DNA of 64,000 nucleotides from Tridacna crocea (GCA_943736015.1 OX031058.1:16951001-17015000), one strand, 5' to 3'; shown: positions 9,952-21,242, counted from the first letter of the stretch. Program-made: numbers and translations. Notes: generated by a model from the sequence alone, not told the origin.

Positions 9952-10753
9952 AATTAAGGTAGCTGAGCAGTGGTTTGCTTATGTGACTCATGACCTGCTG
10001 GTTGGGATGCGATACCCAAATAGTAGGAATTTTTTAAGTGATCTGTCGCCTCTAACCGCCGATATATGCGAGAAAAGTAGTCAGTTGCTTCTAAAGAAAG
10101 TTAAGTCATCTATGGTATGAGAAAGCTACAAAATATGTGTGTGTATATGACCTTCCAGTAAGCTGTTAAAAACGGCATATAAACTCCCAATACAAATATA
10201 TCAGTCAGTCAAAAATGTGAGCTGTTATTGTTGAATTTTTAGTTTGTTGAGCCACTGATTTTTCTTTCAATTCCAAATATAACAGATGAAAATCTTTCCC
10301 ATTATATCTTTTACTGTACATCTGCCTTTGACACAGATGTCATTTTCGAGTCTATGAAGAAAAGGAATGACAGGAAGTAATGATTGTGGTCCATGCTGTG
10401 ATTCTTTTATGGTGCCCATCAATACTTATTATGACAAAGAGTAACAATCAAGAAACCAGCATAAATCACAAATATAGCTTCCTAATACATTGCATGGGAT
10501 TATTAGCTATGAATTATGGGAGATGATAAATTGTTGTCCCTTATAATGCTAAATAAATGAAAAGGATAGTATCTGTCAGTATAAAAAGAACATGTCATAA
10601 GGACTAAACATTTTTTCTGGCTACAATGTTCCAGAGTATCAACATGTGAGACAGTGTAGACCCCCAGATAAGCTTATATAGATTTTGAGCAGTTTGATAC
10701 CATGATCTCCTCTATCAGACCAGGAAGTGCAAGTTGTGCTCACATTCAAGGGT
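9952..10753. other. Unclassified; contains a SINE-type tail
   Basis: 10157-10208 (GCTGTTAAAAACGGCATATA... and TATCAGTCAGTCAA) matches the 3' tail of other SINEs here, but no tRNA-like head is present. The rest shows nothing I recognise. Confidence 0.4.
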
Positions 10754-10982
10754 CTAAATCTTTACCAAACAACAAAATTTTAGACTGTTCCAAATTGAAA
10801 GCACTTGCAGACAACAAAATAAACGTTACTCAATAATTGAAATTTGTTTCCAGCAGGGTAGAAAACATTGTGGGAAAAGGAGAAAATGCTGGTTACCAGC
10901 ATTTTCTCCTTTCCCCACAATGTTTTCAGAAGGCCTTTATCCCAGGGTCGTAAAAACCAGGGATTGTTTGGGAAAGGGTTAA
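10754..10982 (-). mobile_element. PB-A MITE, full length
   Basis: Left TSD mutated to CTAA; TCTTTACCAAACAACAAA to TTGTTTGGGAAAGGGTTAA. GTAAAAACCAGGG marks the CTTTACC subtype. Intact GCTGGTTACCAGC hairpin. Confidence 0.9.
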
Positions 10983-11159
10983 GCTAGTTTATGGGTATTT
11001 TCATGATGGAGGTCTAGCACATAATTACTTGAGCCTGGGAAATGAGGCATCCCAATTGAAGATCTTTCCATAACTAGACAAGAACTGGAGCTGTCACTGA
11101 ATGTAACTAAATACCCTCACCAGCTCTTTGACAGAAACAGGCAATTACTAGTATTTTGT

Positions 11160-12045
11160 ACACAGACAGACACACAGACAGATGGGCGGATGGATGGACC
11201 CACAGATGGACACAAGCACAGACAGGCTAATTCCAGCATACCCTACAAAACATTCGTTTTGCGAATATATAACAAGAGCAATTAGAGACAGTTGTATTTT
11301 TTTTTACAAAAGAAGGAGTTATCAGAGTAGGATGTCCCCTATTCACAAAGGCTACCATTCGTATTACAATAATGGAAAAATTTCAAAGGCCTGTGAATCA
11401 AAGAAAAATCATCAAACTAAAATATGCAGACAACATTCTTCTGACCTCCTTGTCAGGAAAGCTTCATATAAAATTTTGTTGAACTCTATTCAGTGATTCC
11501 CATGAAATAGCATGGTAACAAAATAGGAAACTAAATGGTCAGAGGGCCATTACTGTGATAAAAAAAAATCATCATACCAGAAAATGCTTATAAAATGCCC
11601 ATGTCCTTTTTACAAGGAAGCTCCTTGCATGAAGTTTCATTGCATTCTACCCAGCTTCTCTAACAAGAGGACACAGGTATAGTATCAGCTTCCCATAAAG
11701 TTTCATTGAATTTGACTATGCAGTCATTGAGAAAAAGTATGGACAAGAAATTGGTGCCAGAAAAATTCTAAGGGCTGTTTCTGAGTAAACAAGCAAAATA
11801 CTGAAAAATCAAAAAAGGGAAATGACTGAATAATTAATTATGACAGGCTTATGGTTCTTTAGCTTTGCAATTCTTCTCATTGCTCCCAGTATTATGAAGT
11901 TTCATTCAGTTCACTTCTATACATATGGTCAATGTTTGAACTTCCAGATATATACCATGGTAAAAAGTGTAGTGGATAGAAGTACAAATAGAAGAACAGA
12001 CAAAGGGGCAACTACGGGCTCACATTTCAGTGAGCAATAAAAGAT
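11160..12045 (+). repeat. Degenerate tandem-array element, probably Helentron-like
   Basis: Opens with an ACAGACAGAC/GATGGATGGAC simple-sequence tract and contains at least three diverged copies of an AAGTTTCATTGAATT box (about 11630, 11698, 11890). It ends in a small hairpin GCTCAC-ATTTCA-GTGAGC (12019-12036). The structure resembles the array elements elsewhere but is too decayed for certainty. Confidence 0.4.
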
Positions 12046-12240
12046 ATAGCATGAGTTTTACCACCATTCCACTAGGCCGCAATCTAAGGCACTCTATGCG
12101 CTCATACAGAGTGCTGTAGATGCTGCCGGATTGGTGATTATGAGGACACTCCCGCTCAGATAACAACCAGATGACCCTCCGCTAGCGATCAAATAACAAC
12201 CATTGAGATCAGATAGCCTCAATAGGTGTTGTGACCTCCC
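12046..12240. other. Unclassified spacer
   Basis: CpG-containing, with ATAACAACC repeated twice and no coding signal. Confidence 0.3.
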
Positions 12241-12560
12241 CTGCGAAACAAAATGCATGAAATCAAGAATTTTTCACTCCTTTAAGAATACTTCATGAAC
12301 TATTCTTAATCAATGCTTGAAGTCATATTCATGAAGTTTTATTCATGAAGTATGTCACTATTCACTTCATGAAGAGGTCAAGAATTATTGAAGAGTTCCA
12401 AATGTTCATGAAGTATTCATGATAGTATCACAGAGATTTTTTTGATTATTTCATGAATAAATGTGTTCCTTAAAAGTTCAAGAATCATGAATTACTAGTT
12501 TTCAAATTAACATCAACTTGAAATGGACTACCTTTCAAGAATAGTTCATGAATTTCTAAA
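12241..12560. repeat. TTCATGAA-rich fold-back repeat
   Basis: Starts CCCCTGCGAAACAAAATGCA, then many spaced TTCATGAA/TTCAAGAA octamers. It shares the CCCCTGC border and octamer with 19205-19675, 24830-25020 and 26391-26600. Confidence 0.6.
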
Positions 12561-12718
12561 GTAGTTGGCTTTTTGTTTTAAGAAAGTTGTGTAATTAACC
12601 AAGGGTCACAGTTTTACATAAATGAATGAATACTAATTATTCTTTAAAATATTTTACAAAAATTTCTGTATTCATATTTAATACACAGCTGATTTTTGGA
12701 CAATCAATACTAAAAAGA

Positions 12719-12830
12719 CTCAGAACTTTTAATGACCCTGAGGAACTAGGCATTTGCAAACGTAAGAAAGGGAATAATGCCGATACCAGGTTTTTTTCTC
12801 CTCTTCATACTATAATTCTCACCTTCTAAA
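12719..12830 (+). mobile_element. PB-A remnant
   Basis: ACTTTTAATGACCCTGAGGA and weak hairpin traces only. Confidence 0.4.
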
Positions 12831-13298
12831 CATAAAAAGGAACATCTCTTTAAAATTATTTCAAAATCTGACATGCAGTTTCAGAGAAGAAGAATTTTTA
12901 AGAATTCCTTCATTTATGTGTAGTGCAAGTAGCCCCCATTCACCAGAGCCACGTTTCTTGACGGATCAGAATTTCACGAACACTGTTTGAAAAGGGTCAC
13001 CAAATGAACATCTCTGAGAAATTATTTCAAAATCTGTCCTGCAGTTTTAGAGAAGAAGATTGTCAAAAAAAATCCTAGAAAATTCCATGTGGTTGCCATG
13101 GCAACCACAGTTTTTGATGGAATCAAATTTTGTGAACAATTTTAAAGAGGACCTCCCAAGGAACATTCCAGCCAAGTTTGGTCCAAATTGGCCAAGTGGT
13201 TTAGGAGGCGTTGATGTTTAAAGAATTGTTGACAACGCATGATTGACACCGGGTGATCCTAAAAGCTCCGCTTGAGCATGTTGTGCTCAGGTGAGCTA
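12831..13298 (+). mobile_element. Helentron-like array element, two core units
   Basis: GAACATCTCT recurs at 12840 and 13006 (166-bp period) with matching ATTATTTCAAAATCTG. A terminal hairpin at 13264-13298 (TTGAGCATGTTGTGCTCAGG, GTGAGCT) matches those at 1561-1597 and 34399-34434. The microsatellite is absent. Confidence 0.65.
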
Positions 13299-13302
13299 AA
13301 GA

Positions 13303-13505
13303 CAAATGCAGAAAAGAAGAAATTGCTATATACAGGGGTTTTCTCAATTTCCAACAATGTTTTCTATCTTAAGGTTACAAATCCCAGCATTTGAACCATG
13401 TGATGTAAGCACACTAAGTTTTTTTTTCCTAGATCCTGACATAATAGCCAGTGATAAAAAGTTGTCAAATTTGCGTACAGTGCACAATGCCTTTGCAGTT
13501 GACAG
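13303..13505 (+). mobile_element. PB-A remnant
   Basis: AGAAGAAATTGC and CAACAATGTTTTCTATC survive from the hairpin; ends gone. Confidence 0.4.
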
Positions 13506-14861
13506 TTAATTTGATTCCATAATTCATGAGTTGAAAAGTAGCAAATTGGTATTAGTCTTCAATAAAAGCAAAAAAAGTGCCACAATAAAGCTTAGCTTTG
13601 TGTCCTGGATTAAGTGGTGTGGAGAACGAGAGGCTCTTGGGAGCCTGAATTTGATTGACCAACAGGGATTTTGCTTATTTTCCAGCAAAAATCACTAATT
13701 CTTCACGGAAAATGTAACACATTTCGGAAGTGAAATAAAACTTTTTGATTTTTTAAGGATCGTTTTTAGTATTCATATTTCATAATCATTGATTAAGAAT
13801 GGGTGCCAGCCCAGTTTAGTAGGGTGCCGGGTCACACGTGAGTAAGTAAAAGATTCTGCGAATGGAATGGATTGGCAAAAAAAAAAAACGCAAACGAAAA
13901 TAGGGACGAATGTATTCCTACCATTTTTCCCGTGTTCGCTATGCAAAAATTTATAAGAGTAATACCATGCGTCGGCCAAAGCAAACGCTTACAAACGTAA
14001 AAATTTTTCGTCTGATAATTCGCCTTTTTACACATTGTAGCAACAACTTTCGATGTTTTACATCACTCATCCCCGTGACTCTTGGACGACGTAAATAGAT
14101 GACGAATTAGACCGGATATTGTATTTAGCCAATATGCGGGTTCCACCTAATGTAATCAAGGATTTCCGATGGTTCGTACATTTACGACGTAAACCGGACT
14201 GAAAGAAACGTTTCAAACAGATCATATTTTGCATCTGTTTAATTTCTGTTAGTGTTTGTATAATTTTTTCGATAGAAATCTCGTATTAATTCACATTTCC
14301 ACGGCATTCCTTTCCAAATGAAATTAAAGAAATTACCTCGGAAAGTTTCGGCAATTTCCGACATTTACCATGCGTTTGAAGTTGAAGCTGGTCCGGTCGA
14401 AGCAAATGAAACGGAACTTTCGAAACTATTTCCTGACGTTATGGACCCAAGAAAATGCTTGGCTGTTGCAAACACCGAGGGAAGGAGAGAGGCCATCGAC
14501 GAGATTTAGCGGATGGGTTTATCAAGCTCTTATAGCGAACTACAAAAACTGTAAGTGGATTTCTCGGTGTACGTATTCGCCCCCTTGAATTATCACCCCC
14601 AATTTGCTTTGGAACCAATACTTTGGAGAAATCATACCAAAGTTCATGTAGGAAAATTTGTTGTATACATACTTCGAATTCACTTATATAAATTCAGGAT
14701 GTCAACTGCAACACTTTCCTCCTTGTATCTTCTAAGTATTTTATTAACCCCCTTTCCTGCTTAATTAGGTGAAATGAAACTTTCAAACCGATTGAAAAAT
14801 TTAAATTTTGCTGTTTCTAACGTTTTTTTTTTTTTTTTTTAGGGAATGATAATCCTGCCTT
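13506..14861. other. Unclassified, relatively CpG-rich; weak candidate exon at 14513-14550
   Basis: 13800-14600 has more CpG than its surroundings and no repeats I recognise. On the plus strand an ATG at 14513 opens 12 codons (MGLSSSYSELQK) ending at a consensus donor GTAAGT (14551). An 18-base T tract followed by AG (14823-14842) looks like an acceptor, but joining there gives a stop two codons later. It could be a 5' exon with a different acceptor, or chance. Confidence 0.2.
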
Positions 14862-14926
14862 GGAGAGTGTAGATCTAAGATCAGACTGCACATTCTCTGC
14901 AGTCTGATCTTAACCTACACTGGCTC
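14862..14926. repeat. Small palindrome, GATCAGACTGCACA family
   Basis: AGATCAGACTGCA (14879-14891) pairs with TGCAGTCTGATCT (14899-14911), and GTGTAGATCT with AACCTACAC outside. Relatives at 23993, 29101, 31640, 45158, 53436 and 62976. Confidence 0.7.
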
Positions 14927-15151
14927 TAAACGATCAGTGAGTCGGGCTTAGCGAACTAGTAAGAAATACAAGTACTGTTTGATTGCCATGTCATTCTTGC
15001 TAAAGTAAATTTCACACAAACAGGGTACTTTCAACACCTGTCACAGACATGTGTGGATGAAGAGCAAGGGACTGTCTCAAGTCATAATGACTTGCTAATA
15101 CATTGGATTCCAATAACTTGCAAGTCATATTTATTGGAGTAAATATTTTGA

Positions 15152-15377
15152 TTAACCCTTTACCACACAGTCCCAACTTTTGACGACCCTGAGATAGAAG
15201 CCTTTTGAAATAATTGTGGGAAAAGAAGAAAATGCTGGTAACCAGCATCTTCTCCTTTTCTCACAATGTTTTCTACCCTGCTGGAAACAAATGTCAATTT
15301 TTGAGTTACATTTATTTTGTCGTCTGCAAGTGCCTTCATATTGGACCAGTCTAAAATTTTGTCCTTTAGTAAAGTAA
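15152..15377 (+). mobile_element. PB-A MITE, full length
   Basis: TTAACCCTTTACCACAC to CCTTTAGTAAAGTAA (right TSD mutated). CTGCTGGAAAC right arm; hairpin centre GCTGGTAACCAGC. Confidence 0.9.
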
Positions 15378-16167
15378 CTTTTGCTGAAAATATAAACAAA
15401 GATCAGACTGCAAAGTAAGTGTAGTCTTATTTTAAATCAACTATGTCCATATTTTTACCAAAACAAGGTGTAAATAGCCATGTTTTTGCCATTTTTTTTC
15501 TACCTGAAAATAACATTTATTTCTACACTAATCAGTTTCCAGATTTAATGACCTAAGCATTACAGGCTTATGAATACATTGTGGAAAAAGAAGAAAATGC
15601 TTGTACCCTTCCCAAAGGTAAAAAGCGATATTGAGACAATTTTAATTTTTTGTCTGTAACTGCGTTCACAGATGCACCAGCTTGATACAATATACAAGCA
15701 AAGGCTACATTGTCACAGCCAAGATATAGTTGTATGCATTTATTTCAGATTAAGATTATCTAATAGAGAAGGTGCATATTTACAAGATTTCGTCAATGTT
15801 GTCCATGTTGATGGAGAATGAGTTGGAGGCATCTGAACATGTGGAGAGGATAAGCTGGGAATATAGTAAGCATGAATCATTATTTATCAATTTTTGATAG
15901 GTTTTTTCTGAAACATTTGCTAGGCAATTGACAAAATTTTTCAAACATCGACTGATCAGAGGCACTTAAAACTATCTTATCATTTTTTATGATGAATTTC
16001 AAGAGTAAATAACTTTGTGTACACAAATTCCTGTTTAAAGCATTATCAGTATAAAAATTTGGAAAACTTTTGGTTGCATTTGGAATGAAAATATGTAATA
16101 ACCAATTAATTAGATGAGGATGCGGAAAGAATGGAGGTTGAACCTTCTCGTCTTACAGTATAAGCAC
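15378..16167. other. Mostly unclassified; PB-A remnant at 15530-15680
   Basis: The remnant keeps AATACATTGTGG, AAGAAGAAAATGC and ACCCTTCCC. The rest shows no gene or repeat. Confidence 0.4.
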
Positions 16168-16380
16168 TTAACTCTTTACCACACAAGAAAATTTTACACT
16201 GGTCCAAACTGAAAGCATTTTCAGACAACAAAATGAAGGTGACGAAAAAATAGAAATTTGTTCGGGAAGGGTAGAAAACACTGGGGGGAAAGGAGAAAAT
16301 GCTGGTTACCAGCATTTTCTCCTTTTTCCACAGTGTTTTTCAGAGGCTTCTATCTCCGGGATTGTTTGGTAAAGGGTTAA
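16168..16380 (-). mobile_element. PB-A MITE, right arm shortened
   Basis: TTAACTCTTTACCACAC to TTGTTTGGTAAAGGGTTAA. After the intact hairpin the right arm lacks the GGGTCGTTAAAAG segment (CTCCGGGATTG). Confidence 0.9.
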
Positions 16381-16679
16381 AACTTTTTAAATTTGATTTT
16401 TACAGTCCAGTTGTGAAGAGTCCAAATCTTGGTTACAAATTTGTGAGGAATACTAAGGCTTGTTGAATCTGGTCAAAACGTAACACAAAGGTGGAGAAGA
16501 ACAAACTGAGCTGCTAATAAACCCCATGGTTTTGAGAAATTATCTCCTATGAAGAGGAAACTGAAGAAAAATTCACGGATATTAGAAAAATCAGATGACA
16601 GAGAAATTCCAGTTGGTACAGAAAGAATTCAGGAGAAATGCGAAAAAATACAGATGAAGATCCATGTTACAGCCCCGTT
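16381..16679. other. Unclassified
   Basis: An open frame begins at 16549 (plus) without recognisable similarity; it overlaps the next MITE remnant and is not called. Confidence 0.3.
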
Positions 16680-16831
16680 TGATGGCTTATACCAAACAAT
16701 TCTGTGTTTTAACGACACTTATGAAGAGAAAGCGTTTGAAAGTAGTTAGGGGAAAAATGAGAAAATATTGCTTACCAGTATTGCTCCTGTTCTCACAATG
16801 TATTTACGATTTGAAGAACAAAAATCCTCTT
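16680..16831 (+). mobile_element. PB-A remnant
   Basis: ACCAAACAATTCTGTGTTTT and AGAAAATATTGC...GCTCCTG with CTCACAATGTATTTAC; right half missing. Confidence 0.5.
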
Positions 16832-17046
16832 TCAACCCTTTACCACACAACAAAATTTCAGACCTATTGAAAGTATTTCCAGATAACAGTTTCAGTGTGG
16901 CTCATATCAAATGATTTTAGGGTAGAAAACATTGTAGGAAAAGGAGAAAATGCTGGTAACCAGCATTTTCTCCTTTTCCCACAATATTTTCAAAAGCTTT
17001 CTCTTTCAGGGGTGTTAAAAGTCGTCATTGTGTTGTAAAGGGTTAA
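16832..17046 (-). mobile_element. PB-A MITE, GTCGTCATTGTG subtype
   Basis: Left TSD TCAA; CCCTTTACCACACAAC to TTGTAAAGGGTTAA. Intact hairpin but its centre is GCTGGTAACCAGC, inverted relative to most minus copies. Shares GTTAAAAGTCGTCATTGTG with the copy at 50518. Confidence 0.88.
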
Positions 17047-17339
17047 GCTTCACTTAGTCTTCTGCTAAGCTTTCAATTTGGATCTATCTAAAATTCTGTT
17101 GTTTGGTGGAGGGTTGAACATTTTCAAGTGACTGTAGAGAATAGGGATGTTTATGATATTTTTGTTCCTTCCATATCATTGGCATTGTAAAAGGTCTTTA
17201 TCTGGCTTTCGTTTTAGTAATAATCAAGATGGTGGTAAAACTTCATGAATAAAGAGTTCAGTTTGGGTCTATATAAAATTTTGTCATTAGGTAAAGAGTT
17301 TTGCAAATGACTACGTACCATAGAGATGTCTCTGATATT

Positions 17340-17500
17340 TTTCTTTCCATGGAAAGCAGCCAGTGGCTTGGAAAGAAAAGTGTGCAAAGGTACTGGTAAA
17401 AGAAATTCATGGGACACATGGTTAGGTGCACTGGGTGCTGTGATATAACTGAAATAATGTTTGAAACGCCGTTTAACACCATCAATCCATATCATTTGCA
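17340..17500 (+). mobile_element. SINE 3' fragment
   Basis: GGCTTGGAAAGAAAAGTGTG, ACTGGTAAAAGAAA and GTGATATAACTGAAATAATG match the 3' half of the SINE at 2278-2611, followed by the GAAACGCCGTTTAACACC tail. No head. Confidence 0.65.
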
Positions 17501-17755
17501 TTGTAAAATGTCTTGACTTAGCTATTATTTTAGTGATAATCAAGTTGGGTGTCAAAACTTAAAAAATTTAAAACAATGTGGGAAAAGGAGAAATTGCTGC
17601 TTACCTGCATTTTATCCTCTTCTCATAATGTATGTACTATTTCAGGAACAGAAATTATCTTTAAAGTATCGCTAATTTGTCATCGGCTAAAGCTTTTAAT
17701 TTGGATCTGTCGAAATTTTAGTCATCTGGTACAGAGTAACTATTGCAAGTGAATA

Positions 17756-18214
17756 TGTCGTAGGCCAGATTGGAATCTAGGCAGATCCGGAATCTGCCTA
17801 GACCAAATTAGAATTCAAATTTTGTGTAGACCATAATGCATTGTTTTCTAATATTTTTTTTTTAATATATTGATTTAATTATGTTTACAATTGAGAGGTA
17901 TTTTCATTTAAAGCATGTTACATGATTTTTTTCCACACTCGCTCTTTTTTTCCACCTTTTTTATTAGTACAAACATTCAAAATTTATATTTACTCTGAAT
18001 TTCTGACTAAAATTTCTTTTATTTTGGGGTTTACATTTTAGAGTAAGATGATTCATATGTAGACGCCCTATATTCAACGAGAAATTATTAAAAGTTTGTT
18101 TAGGCAGATTGTAGAGTTGCAAAGCTAAACTGGAATCCTGATTTGTTATAGACAAATTCCAGTTTGGTCTAGGCAGATTCCGGATCTGCCTGGATTCCAG
18201 TTTGGACTACGACA
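17756..18214. mobile_element. 459-bp terminal-inverted-repeat element with AATA duplication
   Basis: Left end TGTCGTAGGCCAGATTGGAA and right end TTGGACTACGACA are inverted copies, and homology extends about 60 bp inward. Each end itself contains a perfect palindrome, CAGATCCGGAATCTG-like on the left and GGCAGATTCCGGATCTGCC on the right. AATA flanks both sides (17752-17755, 18215-18218). The AT-rich interior encodes nothing convincing. Superfamily not recognised. Confidence 0.8.
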
Positions 18215-18755
18215 AATATATAGAATAGAGATGTTCATGATATTGTTGTATGGTTCATGTATTTTGCACTGTAAAATGTCTTGACCTGGCATTCATTTTC
18301 TGAAAATTCTGATTAGAGGCAGTACTGATGAAGAGGATGTTTGAAAATAATGTGGAAAAAAGAGAAAATGCTGTTAAACAGCATTTTCTCCTCTTCTCAC
18401 AAAACTTTTACCATTTCAATAATAGAAATCAACTTTCAAACTTCACTGAATGTGTCGTCTGCGGAAGCTTTCAATTTGGATCTATCTAGAATTTTGTTAT
18501 CTAGTAGAAAGTTTAACTATTGAAGTGGCTATATACTGTAGCTTAGTGATGTTTATCTGGCATTCATTTAAGTGATAATCAAGTTAGTAGAGAAACTAAA
18601 TAGAGCATTTGAAAACAGTGTGGGAAAAAGAGAAAATACTGGTAACCAGTGTTGTTTCATGGTTATGAACTGACGATGACTGCATTTTGCAGGGTTCATG
18701 CTAGAGTACATTCTGTGCAATTGGAGTGCATCTTGGCAGGGTGTGGTAAGGAATT

Positions 18756-19204
18756 AAACATTTGGCATCACCTAACCAGGCATCTAACCCACACCCTCTT
18801 ATATTAAAGGATTCAATATCATTTGTAACAGACTAGAATTTGTAAACTAAATTACTTTAATATACATTGATCATATGTTGAAGTTTTGCAAGACGCCATT
18901 TGGAAGCATTAACTCCCCTTAGCTGAAAAATTAGACACTTTTTTGCTGGCAGGGGTATCAAATCACATTCAGTGACAGCTCTAGTTGGATTTTTGTGTTG
19001 GATCAATGAGCAATTTCAGTTAGACCATGGTCAGTTAGGCCATAATGGTCACTTTCACCATAAATTAAAAAGGAAATATTCTACTGTATGAATTGTTCTT
19101 GAATCTCTTATTTCATGCCTGATAAACTGTTGAAAACGGCGTAAAACGCCATTCAGTCAATCCATATTTCATGACATTTTAATGTATTTTGCACATCTTC
19201 TGCT
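18756..19204. other. Unclassified; SINE-type tail near 19130-19180
   Basis: CTGTTGAAAACGGCGTAAAA and CAGTCAATCCAT match SINE tails elsewhere in the window; the head is not identifiable. Confidence 0.4.
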
Positions 19205-19675
19205 TGCCTCATATTCATGAAGTATTCATGAATTTGACCAATTTAAAAACTTGTTTTCATGAAGTATTCATGAATACTCTACTAGACAAAATTCATGAAA
19301 TTTCAAGAATATTAATTCATGAAGAATTCATGAAGAAGAAGTGAACAGAAAATGAGACAATACGTTTATGAATAAAAAAATGCATGAAAACTTCATAAAA
19401 AATGTATGTTCATAAAAATTTCATGAATTCTTCATGAAGATAAACCAATGCTTCATTCATGATTTTTTTAAGAACTTGTATGTGTTCTTGATTTATGAAT
19501 GTTTTATGCATTTTATTCTTCATGAACAATTCATGAACCATTATTTCACGATTTTTTCATGAATTTGTCTCATTTTCTGTTCACTTCTTACTCATGAAGT
19601 ATTCATGAATTCAACTCATGAACACTTCATGTTGTTTTCATGAAATATTCATGAAGAATTCATAAACACGACACA
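19205..19675. repeat. TTCATGAA fold-back element (~470 bp)
   Basis: More than fifteen TTCATGAA or near-identical octamers. A 24-base block, AGAAGTGAACAGAAAATGAG plus ACAA (19337-19360), recurs exactly inverted at 19564-19587, so the element folds around about 19462. Its outer border ACAGGGGC is the inverse of the CCCCTG border of its relatives. Confidence 0.7.
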
Positions 19676-19689
19676 GGGGCTTATACAAC

Positions 19690-20128
19690 CTGTTTTCGCT
19701 CTGTTAGCAATCAAAGGCTTTGACACTCCTTTCGCTCTTTCCCCTGGGAGGCATACTGTAGTTGACTTAAGAATTCATTGTACCTACACCAGGTGGTCTC
19801 CAAATGCGAAATGATGATATGATGACTATGTAGGATTAAGGTCCCTCTGCGCTCGAGGCATTTATGGCACGGACCATTAAAGAAAAAATCGGATACAAGG
19901 AAATCCGGGTACAAGTCATGGGCTCTTCTTAGAATATACCTCCTTGGTTCCTCAACGTGCCCAGTGTAAATCACCGACACACCCAAGGCTACCTCTGGGT
20001 TCCAAACCAGTCCACCTTGTGGGAAACACATGGTGTCTCAGAAAGGTCCTGGTTGGGCCAGGTATCAAACCTTGGGCCTCAGAATTGAAAGTTCAGGATT
20101 TACCATTGCACTACCAGTCTGAGTGACC
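19690..20128 (-). mobile_element. tRNA-derived SINE, minus strand
   Basis: Read on the minus strand: ACTGGTAGTGCAATGGTAAA (A-box-like), then AGGTTTGATACCTGG (B-box-like) ~45 bp on, then GGGCACGTTGAGGAACC resembling the CACGTCAAAGAACC core of the SINE at 25935, then a body ending in GAGCGAAAACAGG. No target duplication seen. Not a functional tRNA. Confidence 0.5.
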
Positions 20129-20149
20129 TCCAATAGCGCGATCAGAGTG

Positions 20150-20253
20150 CCACCATATTGCCACTTGATCGTAACGGAGTGTTATCCTATCACCACTTGA
20201 TTGCAACAGAGCGCTATCATATCGCCACTTGATCGCAATGGAGCGCTACTGCA
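20150..20253. repeat. 32-bp tandem repeat, three units
   Basis: CCACTTGAT begins at 20161, 20193 and 20225; units end in GAGCGCTA or GAGTGTTA. A further inverted relative (GCGCTCTTGAGTGATCCGAT) lies near 20319. Confidence 0.8.
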
Positions 20254-20544
20254 TCTCTAATGGTCGCTATCGGATCACATAGGAGCACAATGACTGGCAT
20301 ACTGAAGGAACATTTGCGCTCTTGAGTGATCCGATATCGCTCCATTTATGATGTTTACGTTCAAGTTGCGTTTTGATAGTGATTTCAGCAATTAAGTAGC
20401 AATGTGACGGTCTTCTGAACAGACCGCCATGGATCTTTGTGCAAGGGAGTAGACTGGTGGTGATCTGTTAAAGATCTGTTGGCGTTCTTGGCCTTCTTGG
20501 CTCTCTGCATGGAGATCTACAGTGCTCCATGAGAGAGTATTTGG
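20254..20544. other. Unclassified
   Basis: Contains ATCGGATCAC and GTGATCCGAT as an inverted pair (about 20271/20325); otherwise nothing recognised. Confidence 0.3.
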
Positions 20545-21150
20545 TCATTTAACTATTGAAATGCGATGGTATAAGACAAGCTAAAGTCATATCCTGACTT
20601 AGTAGCACAGCTTCTGTATATCAGCTTTGCATGTAGTCAGTATGATATAACGATAAAAGGTTTCTTCATGTGCACTTGAACTTACCATTTACTCATGTCC
20701 AAAGAAAAGTAAAATAGCACACAGTGTTTTAAATTGGACTACTAATGGCCATTTCACTATTGAAATCCAATGGCATAAGACAGGCTAAAGTTATGTCCTG
20801 ACTTAGTACCACAGCTTCTGTATATCAGCTTTGCATGTAGTCAGTATGATATAACGATGAAAGGTTTCTTCATGTGTACTTGAACTTACCATTTAGTCAT
20901 GTCAAAAGAAAAATAAAATAGCACAGAGTGTTTTAAAATTGGACTACATGGTCATTTCACTAATGAAATGCAATGGTATAAGACAGGCTAGTGTTATGTC
21001 CTGACTCAGTACCACAGCTTCTGTATATCACCTTTGCATGTAGTCAGTATGATACAATGATGAAAGGTTTCTTCATGTGTACTTGAACTTACCATTTACT
21101 CATGTCCAAAGAAAAGTAAAATAGCACACAATGTTTTAAAATTGGACTAC
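20545..21150 (+). repeat. 203-bp tandem repeat, three units
   Basis: CACAGCTTCTGTATATCA recurs at 20606, 20810 and 21013 (periods 204 and 203). Units include ATGTAGTCAGTATGATA and AAAATAGCACA and differ by scattered substitutions. No terminal hairpin or microsatellite is attached, unlike the Helentron-like arrays. Confidence 0.93.
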
Positions 21151-21242
21151 TTAGTGAAAACTGCAACTGACATTATATGTACCTATCCAAGTCAAGTATG
21201 CAATTCTTTAGTCTTTCTAAACAATTGTCAGTGTCAAAGTGG

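Larger units (their letters stand above)
17047..18755 (+). repeat. Tandem block of a MITE-derived ~400-bp unit, carrying two later insertions
   Basis: A composite unit recurs: AGCTTTCAATTTGGATCTATC, a GTAGAGAATAGGGATGTTT-like box, CATTGTAAAATGTCTTGACC, AGTGATAATCAAGTT, and a PB-A-type hairpin with CTCTTCTCAC on its right side. AATAATCAAG/GATAATCAAG lies near 17219, 17534 and 18573; the box ATCTATCTA/ATCTGTCGA lies near 17083, 17704 and 18480. One unit is split by a SINE tail, another by a 459-bp transposon. The hairpin shows that PB-A was captured and then amplified as part of a larger unit. Confidence 0.65.

Noticed and set aside
12241-12560. TTCATGAA array as a satellite
   Set aside because: Spacing is irregular and there is no fixed period; fold-back structure fits better.
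14843-14880. Second exon after the T18-AG
   Set aside because: Joining to the 14550 donor gives a stop within two codons, and the downstream sequence is a palindromic repeat.
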